64,000 nucleotides of DNA from positions 36,224,019 to 36,288,018 of the forward strand of contig CM049306.1 of NCBI GenBank assembly GCA_026874595.1, read 5' to 3'. The notes under the pieces were generated by a model. The model was given only the letters and a program-made list of their open reading frames with translations. It did no database searches and was not told the origin of the DNA. This DNA is from Sipunculus nudus. Lineage: Eukaryota > Annelida > Sipuncula > Golfingiida > Sipunculidae. Shown piece by piece: positions 28,186 through 41,200 of this stretch. The translations under genes were made by a program, and so were the position numbers. The stretch's first letter is position 1. Each line of letters begins with the position of its first letter.

Positions 28186-30641
28186 CCACCTCTACAACAA
28201 GAACTCTATTGATTATTCAAGGTCACAGAACCCACTTATTTATAAAGATTGTGAATTCGTTTTAAGCCGAACTGTTTATCCTAGTCATAAAGCTGCATCA
28301 AGCACATATAGGTGACCTTCAAATAAGAGTTCTCAATGATAACTCCAGTTTGGAACAACATATTGGTTTCAAACTTGACTTATATATGGCCCATCAATAA
28401 AGTAAGAACCTTTTTTCATTTGGGGGTCATGAGGTCATAGGTCAAGGTCACAGGGTTCACCTGTCCACATATTTGTTTCCAGATGATAACTCAAGGTTGG
28501 ATTGAAATATTTTTCAAACTTGACTAATATGTGGCCCACCACTTTAGTTTTGGGTCATAAGGTCAAAGGTCAAGGTCACAGGACCTATTTCTTTCAAACG
28601 ATTATGGATGCTTTTTAAGCCAAACTTTTCATCCCAAACCTTCAATCTTCCTTATTTTGCTCCTTATTTTGCCAATAGTGGAAGAAACTTTATCACAGGA
28701 CCCACATTTTGAAAAAGCTCATAAATATATTCTTTCAGACAAATTCAGCTTATTACAAAACTATTCTCATTATCAATTTCAGCTGAGCGCCGTGACCTAT
28801 AGGTCACTTGTTTTGTTATTACAGGAGAGTAACAAACGTTGATGTTAAGTATAAGGATACAAAAAGTACGTTGTGTTTTTTAAGGCAAAATGAACAAAGT
28901 TGATCCCCACAATTGGACTACATTAACAGAAGAGCAAAACAAAAATAATAAAATCATGGAGGTTTTTTAACAAGCATTGTATTAAAGTTTTCGACTTTTG
29001 AAAGTAAAATGGCATTTGAAACAGTTCAGTGAATATCAGGAGATTTCATAACATTCCCTTTAGTTTTCCATCCAAAATTTCTTTCTGTTATTCCTGGTTT
29101 CCGAGCAAATCGCACGCATTAAGATGCTTGTCGAAAATAGCGCATGTAACAATTTGTTTTGCACACCATGCCAGAAATTATTTCTTTATTCGTCAACCAC
29201 GGGCTTTTCCAATAAATACGTATACTTTTGTGAACGCCATATTTTTTTAAAGAACTTGCTTAATGTTTTAGCCCCCCCCCCCCCCTCCCCCAGTTTGCTC
29301 CGTTCGCACGTCTGTCCCTCCATATGTCTGTCGTTCCGTGAAAGGTTCATATGCGACAAGATGTCCCCAAAACCGCAACTGAAGCCTACGTAATAGGCAT
29401 TTTTAATTTTCAAATGCTTGGCGATATTTCATGGGCACTGAGTGGATTAGTTAATATATAAGGGGTGCATGTATATACGCTAAATGCTAAACGGTGTTTT
29501 TTTCAAGGGGTTTTGTTTTTGCGTATTTGTTAATTTGATATAAACTAGATTTAACATCGATGTAAGTTCCGACATACATGAAATGTCACCCGGATTTTAT
29601 TTCAAACGCTATACAGTGGTAATGTATCTAACGATTTATATATGGGTATTTAATATAACATCGTGATAGGTTTCATGTACGTAAGTACGACTAATGCAGT
29701 TTAATGATACTTAATTATATGATGATAATCATATGATCTGTATAGGCCTATATATTAGAAAAGTACAAATATATTTCTGCATGGGTATAACCTTATCTGA
29801 AATGTACACACCCAGAAACTTATCAGTAAATTGCTATATCTCTCTGGTATATATGCGGAGATGGCTATATTAGGCTCATAGGTGAGACCCACAGAAAACT
29901 TATTTAACTTTTTTTTATGATATGAGACATACATAAGGTTTGATTTATCTGTAGAATGATAACTGGCAATATTAACTTGTAATTAGCAGCCCCTCAATGA
30001 GTTTGATCGGTATTTCCGGAGATTAGCAATTCTAATACTGGCAGTAGCAAATACCTTAGGCTTTGGGAGTGGGGCACGGTCATGTGAAAGTTGCACTTTC
30101 AAATGAAATCAATGTTTGCAGTATTTTTTTCTTATATAATATGTCAGTAAACTCAAGAACTAAACCGCGAGTTACATCCATAATTTTGTGTAAGATTGGT
30201 CGGAATGGCTAGTGGTGTTTTAGGTTATTTTTCCGATAAACTAAATATTAAAGAAACTTTTCTATGTAATATATGCAAAAATATGGTCATATGCTGCAGA
30301 TTTCAAGGGCTTAGCTTTTATCGATTATTTTAAAACATTTTTATCATTTAATTCGTGGAATAACTTAAACTATAACAATGGACCCATTCTTGTTTTAAGT
30401 ATAATTATTTAACAATTTCATTATCATAAATTGTGAATTACGCACATTATGCCATCCTGGAAAACCGATCTAGGAATGTTCAACATGATAAAAAGATTTC
30501 AGGTATATATATGTACATATTCTTTAATATTTTCAGTGGCAGAGAGGAAGAGATTTGCACATCTTCAGAACCGCTGTGTGTAGTTTCCTCATTGTACAAG
30601 AAGTTACATGCATGCATGTTTTCTACACAGACACACACACG

Positions 30642-30685
<44 letters not shown>

Positions 30686-33556
30686 TGTGTGTGATGGTGT
30701 GTTTGATGGTAAGAGGGTGGGGGCACACAGAGAGAAAGAGACGGCTATAGACAGAGAGATATAGTGTCTCTCCAATCCAGCCAATTACACACCCCCCCCC
30801 CCCCCCCTTTCCGATGCTCTTGCCACTGTGTCCTCACAATAAGCTCATTTATTCTCTTATTTTCATTAATCTTACCCAATGCATGCCTTGGAACCTGAGG
30901 GGAACCACCCCCTGGGGAGTTAGAGGACAGTCATTCGTCCCACTGAGGCTCAATCGGCGCACCTGAGTGCATGACCTTTAACCCCTCTTGATCCAACGCT
31001 TTTACTTTGATAGCAGGAAGTTATGTCTGGATATAGGTACACTATAAACAGTTCCAATCGGGGAAATATATGATGATTGCGCCGTAACAATATTCATTAT
31101 GTCTGTAACGGTTCACGCTAATCAGATTAATAAGACCAGGATTATCTCACACTGATAGCGTCTGTTCAGGATGTTGGGGCTTCTCTTTAATGTTTGACAT
31201 GAGTTACGATGTGAACAGCTATATAGTCTCGGTGGTTGATCTGTGGCCATCATACTTTTGATGTCTAATGTGGCTACAGTTGTCCTAGTGTCATAGAGCA
31301 GTTGATATTTATATTCTTCACTTCGATTTCGTTGAATTGTTTACTTTACTTTGTCAACCTGAGTACACTTTAAATTTATTGAATATGATAGAGAAACATG
31401 TATTTTCAACAATGATATATTCCTAAAAATTGCAAATAAGATTATAATTAACTTTGTTTCTAAAATTTGGCAGCTGCCGACGGAGTTGGAGGGAGCACGC
31501 TTCCCGTCCGACCAGCCGATCAGTTTTCAAACTTTCCGCATTTTTAGTTACAAAAAAGTATCAGGCCATAATCAGAATTACCATATGGCCCCAAGCTAGA
31601 AGTCCTAGTATAAGTTTCAAATGCATTATATCAGGACATTCAGATAACTACCGTAAACTTTACGTAAAATATAGGCACTATATCGAATTTTAGGTCCAAG
31701 AGAAATCCAGTATGATCATAGAATTCATCTAGCTCTTATCTCAAGAACCGGGGATTATTAGAGCTATACTTTAGGAAGTTTACGGCTACAGTCACCTCAA
31801 GTTTTTAAAAAAGGGCAAGTTATTCACACGGGCGGGGAATATATAGTTTGTATATTGCCGTTACACTCAGAGTAGTTAATGGTTCATTTTATTAAAACAA
31901 CACCAATTAAGAATGGGTTTGTATTTTGGAAGTCGAGGATTCTTTCATGTAATAGTGAATGTAAGGCAAAAAAAATTAAAAAAAATAAAAGGTATGGTTC
32001 TCAGGCACCGCCCGCGTCAATTTTAATCCCCCCCTATCAAAATTTATTATTTTGATTTTCATCTTTCAAAAAGATAATATAATACAAGTTTGATAGGATT
32101 TCCTTTGTTATGTAGTGCTTTCACCTGTTTATCAAAAATATTCTGTTATTTTCATGCTTTTCCCTGATCATATGACATTTTTATCGTACATACAAAAAAG
32201 GGAATTAAAAAATTAGATATCACCCGCCCCCATTGATTTCTGAATAAAAAAGTCCCTAGAACCAAACCTTTTTTTTGACCTAATAGATTTTCACATCAGA
32301 GCCTGTGTTGACTTTTAAGGTTTTTTGCGCATAAAAGCAAAAGAATGTCTCACATCTCGATTGCACATATAGAACAACTGATATGGCTGCGAGGTCCATT
32401 TGTATCCCCAGACAAAGTCGGGGGATACTATGTTTTCAACCGGTCCCGCCGCCGCCGCATATAAATCTTGTTGGCGCAATAACTCAAAAGATATTTCAAC
32501 GATCTTTACCAAACTCGGTATATGTATAAATATGGGTGAGAGGACGACGCCTATTTAAAATGAGGTCGTGACCTTGACTAGGAGATTTTTGCCATATATG
32601 GTTAAAAACACACAAAATCATTAATATCTCAATAAGGGATGCATGGATTGGTCCAAAAATCAACTTGATCAAATATCTTTGATAGTATTGTCATGTACTG
32701 GAAACAGGTGGCGCCACCTGTTCTTCTTTACTTGTTTTTCTGCCGTTTAATACCCTATCATTGCCACTTGACAGTACTGTGAGCATTATAAGTCAAAAAC
32801 TAATGGACAGATTTCTTTCATATTATGCATATACATAGATATGGATTATGGGATGATGTTTATTAAAATTGGGGTCATGACCTTTCCTATGAGAGTGGCC
32901 TTGACCTTGCAGATTGCCATATATGGTGAAAATCACACAAAATCATTAATATCTCAATAAGGGATGCATGGATTGGTCCAAAAATCAACTTGATCAAATA
33001 TCTTGGATAGTATTGTCATGTACTGGAAACAGGTGGCGCCACCTGTTATTCTTTTACTTGTTTTCATGCCGTTTAATACCCCATCATTGCCACTTAACAG
33101 TACTGTGAGCATTATAAGGCAAAAACTAATGGACAGATTTTTTTCATATTATGCATATACATAGACATAGGTTAGGGGATGATGTATGTTGAAATTGGAG
33201 TCATGCCCTTTTCAATGAGAGTGACCTTTTCTATGAGTGTGGTCTGATATTAATTGTTGCTGAAGATGGGGGCCTATTCTAAAGGGGGGGGGGGATAAAT
33301 TGTCTGGGGATACTATGGCACCTGCGGTGCCAAGAAATATCTAGTTTATCAATGTTGTTGTTGATACTATAACGGAAAATTATTGCATTAAATCTGATTA
33401 TGCTGCGGTGATAGTTTCCGATTGTCTTTGAATTTATAAGTAAATTGTTATTTTTGGGTAGAAAGTGGGACTAAGGGAGTAAGGAGCAGAGCCCTAAAAT
33501 ATGCAGTCCATGAAATTCAATTAAAGCTTGTATATCATATATTGCGTATGTGGGAC

Positions 33557-33598
<42 letters not shown>

Positions 33599-34313
33599 CA
33601 AATGTATGCATTTTGGAAGAAAAAGAGAAATCTGCCGAGGTCAAATGGTGATTGCATATTCTTTGGCCTTTAATGTTCAGTCATTCAAGTGCAGTTTTTT
33701 TTGTATACTATACTATATCACCTATTTTTTACCAGTGTATACGTACCTTACATGCATGCCAACCTTTAGGTAGTCTAAATAAAGGTATATATATGCTCTC
33801 GGTACGTTTTGATCTAGTTGTTTCACTTGATCTATTTGCTTACATGCCATTCCCAGCTATTTACTCCTCGATTGAGTACGTATAAATTACTGATGTGTGA
33901 TCTGTGTTATTTATAATTACGTCTACCAGCTCTGAAAACAACACATGAAGTGGGTCGGCAATTGTATTAGACCAATCCTTGCTACTGCCGTGTTGGTGCT
34001 GAAAAAGGTAGCAGTTTCTGGAATCGAGACAAGGGCGTGTCGATACTGTGTGTGTGTGTGGGGGGCGGGGGGCGGGGGGATCGGGGGGATGTATATACCC
34101 CACTTTATAGAAATCGGGTATGAACTATGTAACATTCCCCTTTCTGTTTAAAGAATATGATTTATGTATTGGAAATAAAATATATTAATAACTTGGAATG
34201 AATGACTTTGGTCAAATTTCTTCATCTCCGAGTTTACTATTAAATATCATTTATGTAAGCATATATCGGAGTAATATACTCGACGTCATCGATGACGCTG
34301 ACACACACATATA

Positions 34314-34384
<71 letters not shown>

Positions 34385-35170
34385 GGAAAAAAATGTAATA
34401 TAGTCACCATCCCCAAGCCACTGACTCGAGAACTCGGTAATTATTACCCAATTCAGCCTCGAGTGCCCGTTGATAATTTTGAGTACACTTTACAAATATA
34501 TATTTAAATTCAAAAACAAAATGAATTTGACTTTATATATATATACATGAAGGATATATATACATGTAAAGGATTGCTGTGGCACACGTTATTTTCATGG
34601 TAAGATATCAAATAAGAACACAGAACGCAAAAGTCATAATCATGCACAAGAATAATTCTAAATTAAACTTCCAAAAATCCAGGCCTTTGCAAGTATAGTC
34701 TAGTTTTTATTTCGAATACTTGGTTATAATTACATGGAACCGAGTACTCCTTTCAAATTAGTGACAAATTAGTATACTATATATAGGTCCTGCCTTCGGA
34801 GCGACGTGTATTATGCAAAAATTCATTTGGAGAAACTTACAGCTTGTATGCGCCTTTCAGAGACAATCATGTTTTAATTTATATGATGCGCCATGCGCAG
34901 AAGGGTATTGCTACTTAAAAAAATAAACTCTTTTCAGGAAATAATTCTTTTTATACTATTTTTCATACGTTTTTCAGGGAACTATACTTTTGTTGTACTT
35001 TTTTTTCAAAAATAGCATTGGTGATTATGGGCTGTTTACCTGAACCAGTTGAGTACAGTAGAGATGCTATATCAATATTTCATAATAGTAGCATTTTATT
35101 AGTGATGATTATTTTTCTGCGATCTTGCCAATGTTTTTCTTTACACAATCACTGGATATATGGCATACTG

Positions 35171-35231
<61 letters not shown>

Positions 35232-38200
35232 TATATATATATAATAAACTTTTACACCTTAAGCTTGTTAAGAAGTAACACGTGCTGTAAATATAAGCAG
35301 TGACACTGTCTTCACAGAATAGATATATGAAAGAAAACTTATTGCAATTAACGGGTATGGTACCATGCATCTGTACCATGTATTTTATTGTTATATACAA
35401 TCAACCATAGCGGAAACTGTTTCAATACATGACTTTCTGAACTTTAGCCTTGGTATATTCAGCATCCCATGTGTTAGGTTGTAGTCTGCATGTAATCTGG
35501 TTACTTAAGTCACCAAGTTCAGTTCAGGCTGCGAAGGTCATGTCAAGGCCTTGTTTCATGTTTTTAAGCTTATTTCACATTTATCATGAATGGTTTGATA
35601 ATTACTTATATATGCTTTATTATACGACAATCGTATAGACTGGCCGTATTACAGTGTGTGCAGTCTCCATGTCACCATGTCCGTGCCCCCATGTCTCCAT
35701 GTGTGTGTATAGTCTCCATGCCCGTCCGTACATTTCGGCCGTCCGTCTGTCCGTTAACCTTTTTTTATGTGTTCGAGGTCTTTTTCTGTTAATAAAAAGT
35801 GGTATGCAGCTATAACAGATGCATCTTTATTTCAAGCTTTCAAGATGGCGATCCCGTGTAAGGGTCAGCAGGTCGGGATCGCATCGTTCTACATTGCCAT
35901 GCACATCTCAGACCACAGAGGACCCATCAGGGGCTCGCCTCTCAAGCTGCATCTACGCAAACAGTGTAAAACATTCGGTAAGCATCTTGCCATAACTCTT
36001 TTTCTTAATCTGTAAAAGTGAATGTCCACACAGTTTATAATCTATATACATATATGTATATGTATATGTTTATATGAATGACGTGTGTCAAACATGCGTG
36101 CGTACACGTATTTAGGAAATTTAGGCTGGTATATGATAACATTTTGAAGTTAGATCTAAGTGTAACTACTTGGAGGTATAGGCCTAGTGGTTAAGGCGTT
36201 AGACTTCAGAGCTGAAGGTCTATGGTTCGAACCCCGACGGTGCCTCCATGGCATAATGGTGAAATCCAGCTTTAAACCGCAGAGATTCGCTCTAATGTCT
36301 TAACAACAGGTTATGACTCCTGGGTTTTTCCTAATCCCGTGCATATAAAACCCGAGACCCAGAAGGCTTAATTATAAAAAAAAAATTATTCTTTATCGTG
36401 TAGATACCTTCCTCGTCATTAAATAGGCTGTGCCACTAGTAGACCATTACCCTTTCCTTTGAAAAAAGCTTGAGCACTTTATTAATTTATTGTCTTCCAG
36501 CAAAGAAATGTCACATAACAGCAGCTATATATGTCTTTATATAAAGAAGAATTCCTTCGCCGATGGAGGCGGGCGCTCTTTGAGTCGAGTGTAGATTTAT
36601 TTATTTATTTTTTTTCAGCCGCCTGCCTCAGGGGGTGTTTAAATAACGGCACATGCGTCACCGACACTGGCTGCGTGTGTCGACCAGGATGGAAAGGCGA
36701 CCGGTGTGAACAACGTAATGAATTATTTGAAAACTGATACAAATATGGTTTCGAAATGTGGATTATTTTTGTCCGTACTTTGCACTATGTATTGCTTTTC
36801 ATGAGATTCTGAAGTAATGTTTGGCGAATATTTCCGTATTTTGGTAAACTGCCCCAAGTTTTATAAGTAGGGTTGTTGCACCCCACCCAGACGCCAGAGG
36901 TACCCTTCGTCTTTCTCAGACATCCCTTTCCGAATGTATAAACTTCCAACTAGTGATATGTTTGAGCCATAAACTAAGTTTAACAAAGCTTATTTGAGAT
37001 ATTCCCGGAACGCCAACACGTTCCTTTTGTTAAGGTTTGTAAAAAAATGTCGAGATTGTGCTGTACCAGATCAGTAAACATGGCGATTACTTTGACAGAA
37101 CAACCGGTCAACATTTAAGTTTTTATGACTGCAAAGAGAATAAACTTATTGACTGGATATTCCTATTTTTCAGCTCTGTGTCAGTTTGCGTGCCGGAATG
37201 GTGGCCAGTGCGTGCGGCCGGACAAATGTGAATGTAAGGGCGACTTCCATGGGCCACAGTGCCAGTACCATAAAGGTAGGCCCATCCCTTCAAACGAACC
37301 CCTTCTCGGCGATCAACCCTTCCCAGAATTCCCTTTTGATGAAGACGATTATGATGAATATGGCTGGGGCTCGGGCAATTTCTCGTTGACAGACCTGGAC
37401 GCCGAGCCAGAGGCCGCCACCAACACGACTAATGTGACCCTACCTGACCCGGATGTGTTTGTCCTGCCCCCTGTATCAGAACGAGGCAGGTGGCCCGTAT
37501 TTCCGGCACCACAGCATGCCTGCCTGGCCCATTAACACACTACTTTCGTTCACTGGCTGCCTCGTTTGTGCATTTCACATTTTGCATGTTGAATGTCAAC
37601 TTGGTTGTGGTTATGATGTTGCATATATACCCAACCTTATTCACCTATCAGGTCTATAGTACAAAGCATGCCGAAATATCTTTCAGTCTGCACCAAGGAT
37701 CTAAAATCGCATGAAATTAATATGGAGCAGTATACCAAAGCCTTAACGTCATAGAATAGCTTTATATCAACCAGCATTCGTCAGACATATTTTAGAAATA
37801 TTGTTCACTATTCCTTTCAGTGCACTACTACAACATGTCAGAACTCGAAAATTTGAAAATAACACGTTTCTAAATGTTATAATGAAATAATGTAATACTT
37901 TTACTGTTTATAAAAGTGTAAAGACCTCTTTTACTCTGTAGTACTTTTATTCTGTAGTTAAAATTTCTAAAAACAAAGAGAAATTGCACCTTTTGAAAGT
38001 ATTATGTATTCGTATATTTACATCAAGCATTATTAAGAGAACAGGGATTTCAAGGAGTATGGTGGGTTCATTGCATAGCTTCATCAGCTTAATGTTCTTT
38101 TCTCTGTTTTGTGATTGACAGATTGTAAGATTCCTTGTAAAAACGGCGGGGTTTGTTCTGGGAAGAACATTTGCAAGTGCGCCCCAGGATACCATGGGAG

Positions 38201-41200
38201 GTACTGTGAAAAACGTAAGTCCTGGTCTACACATATAACCGGCAGCTCAAATATATGAACCCTATATTTAGTTAGTCCCCTGCCTTAAGGAGGATGGACT
38301 TTTGTCCGTCCGTCAGTTCGTCCGTCATTCCGTCCTGCCCCATTCTTCTACTACATATCTCTAAGACCCTTGCTGCTTTCTTCAAATGTTATAAACTCGC
38401 TCAGCACGTGACATATGATTGTAACCTGCATGTCGCTCCACGTCTGTATAGAGACGATATATCCAGTTTGTATTTTGCATTTTTTTTTTTAATTTTTCAA
38501 AGGGGATTCTTCCCAAGTTTGGGAAAATTTTGGTATCACTGATGCCAAACTCTCCTGGTTAAACATATGGTTGGAGACTATTTGTGCCTTTAGGCCCATG
38601 TTTCATATAACATTCATTAACCTGTCATGGGGTATGTATAAAAAGTAATCTGCCAGAAGCAATGCATTCATTAATACATTACAAGTTAATATATTTATAT
38701 GCAAACACTTTCCACTGAGGCTTGTTGTGAATTTGCACAATGGGGTACCTTTGAAAACGATTATTGTTATTTACGGTAACTCCTGCATTTGCTTATAAGC
38801 GCTATCTAGTATTAAAACTGTGAACGATTAAGAAGTTTAATATATCATTATTTAAAAGTTAACTTTAATCATATTTCAACTCATCATAGTGAAGCTGTAT
38901 GTATTCCTGTTGGCGATCTACTCAAAAGTATAAGAATACAAACAAATTAGCCAGTTTTAATGCCTAACTCAAACGTTCTGTGTTTCACTAAATGAACACA
39001 AGATGGCGCTGATAAGCAAATGTGGGAGTTACCGGAACTAACAGTATTCTTGTTCAAAGGTTCCCCATTTTAAGGTAAAAGTGTTAAAAATGGTTTTCAT
39101 TAAAATATGATTATACGTAACTTTCGAGGTGTAACAATTTGTACATAACAGTGCATTGAATGATGGTCATGATAATTTGTTACCAAGCCTTGGATAAAGG
39201 TAATCCTGTATTCGACTTGTTCAGCTCTTCTGTTTTGCAGCCACGTGCAGGAGATCGTGTTCACATCACGGCGCATGCGTGGCGCCAAACAAATGCAGGT
39301 GTCACCCTGGGTGGTTTGGAAAATTCTGCAATAAAAGTAGGTCTCCATTGTCTTCTGCATGCCAGTTTAATTATTCCTGCTAGTATGGTCTGTTAAAAAC
39401 ATATCTTTGTCTGAGGTTCATTAGAACCCAGGCAACACAAGCCTCCTCATTATAAATTCAGCGAAGCTATTCTGATATGATTTGAGATAAAACTGAAAAT
39501 ATTATTGTCAGGGGATCAGACCCAAACATTTGGTGAAAGACATTACCTGTAGGTGTCAATTAGTTCACGGAGCATCACCTGTAGGTGTCACTAGGTACAT
39601 GTAACTTTACATGTAGGTGTCACTATTTTAACGGGACATTACCAGTAGGTGTCATTAGGTTCATGGTACATTACCTGTAAGTGCCACTAGTTTCATGGGA
39701 AATTACCAGTAGGTGTCACTAGGTTCATGGAACATTACTTGTAGGTGTCACCAGGTTCATGGAACATTACCTGTAGGTGTCACCAGTTTCATGGACAACT
39801 GTTGGGATGGCCAACAGGTGTTCTAATAAACTAACAGTGTCTTACTCGGTCTGGTCATAGGAACCTCAATTTTTTAACACCAGAATTGATTTCATTTTCT
39901 TCTGAAATAATTATTGCACCCTTAAATTTGGAATCCTCCTATAATTTGCGGATGAGGACGCCGTCAGCCCCATGGCGTCCCTCCGGCTTCTGCATGGTGT
40001 TTCGGGTCAATGGCCCCCAAAACACGCAGATAGAATTCCCCCCTAGAGACTGTCCTCTGAATACATTTCTAGCGTTTTCCCGTACCCCTATCAATCCCAC
40101 ATCTCTTAAAAATTTTGATACCATTCATGAGGCTGACATTTTGCCTACAGACTAAAAAATGGACGTCGCAAGTTGCATATCGAAATTCCTGCTACACCGC
40201 TGGTCCAGAGTGATAAAAGTAATCACATAGACATAAAACAAGTGATATATTCAGTTTTTCTATATCTGCCATTTTACACGTATACACTGGAGACCCTAGT
40301 AATGAAGAGTTAGTTTTTCTCTGTCTTTGCAGTCAGGCTGTCGATATCCTCAAGATAGCAGAAGTAAAGTGTCTAAAACAAGCATTTTATTTTGTTAAAA
40401 TGGTGCTTTTTGAGTGTCGCAGAAAATGTGGTTGGTTCAGTATTCTCTTCTCCGCTCCATGAACCAAGGCGTGACGTCATAAAAGTGTATGATAGACTTC
40501 CTTAGTATAAAGATAGACCATACTAAATTCTTTTTTATTTTATTCAGGCCAGTTGGTGTATTACGAGCTGTATATGAGGAGATTGAACAAGAGACGGAAC
40601 AGGCGTAGATTTCGTCATCAGCTAAGACGCTCAGACAATGGGTAAGAACTCTTACCATAGCATGTGGTATATATCGTTCTGTCATACTTAGCTCTGATAA
40701 AGGTTGTTTGTGTTTGGGTTCTTACATTCTGCTCAAAACGTATCTCTTCCAGTTGAAAATTGAAGTGATATCTGGGACTAATAGTCATTACTGTCAAACT
40801 TCAGAAACAAAATTTGTTACATTTCAAGGGAACACCTGTTTACATTTTCCATGCGCATGCTTACAAAATATTACTTATATCATGAAGTCCTTACCACATA
40901 TATCCCCATGTTTGCGTAATTTGCCTTGAAACAATTCTTATCCAATACATTTGAACGGATAACATAACCCTCTTCACTACAATAAGCCCTACACCGCTGG
41001 TGTAATTAGCCATGTGGGCATACATAGATTTCCATACGTACATTCCAAGACCAGCAATGTCGTACGCTTTTGAGTTCAGTGTTCAAGATATATGACCCAC
41101 ATGGATATCTTCAATAGGTATTTTTTAGAACGGGGATGAATCCAAAAGAGGTCACTGTGGAAAAGAAAACTGATGGGCAACTTACCATCGTGAAAGAGGT

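Larger units (their letters stand above)
24456..35836 (+). other. wif1: wif1 intron 3 (11.4 kb)
   Basis: No gene is supported. Contents: a foldback element, two MITE copies in opposite orientation, Helentron-like copy 2, Helitron-like copy 2, and seven long TA arrays. Remnants of GTCCGTCCG-rich repeat ends lie near 29310-29345 and 35640-35760. Stretches 28860-31960 and 33345-35830 are otherwise unremarkable AT-rich DNA. Confidence 0.7.

Noticed and set aside
36172-36247. Functional tRNA gene
   Set aside because: The D and T stems pair poorly, it is followed by a shared non-tRNA body and A-rich tail, and a related copy exists at 62636; better explained as a SINE head.
37490-37714. Overlapping open frames after wif1 exon 6
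   Set aside because: Out of frame with the EGF exons and without domain content.
39886-40155. 89-codon open frame in wif1 intron 8, considered as a fifth EGF exon
   Set aside because: Has only two cysteines, not in EGF spacing, and no proper flanking phase-1 splice sites.
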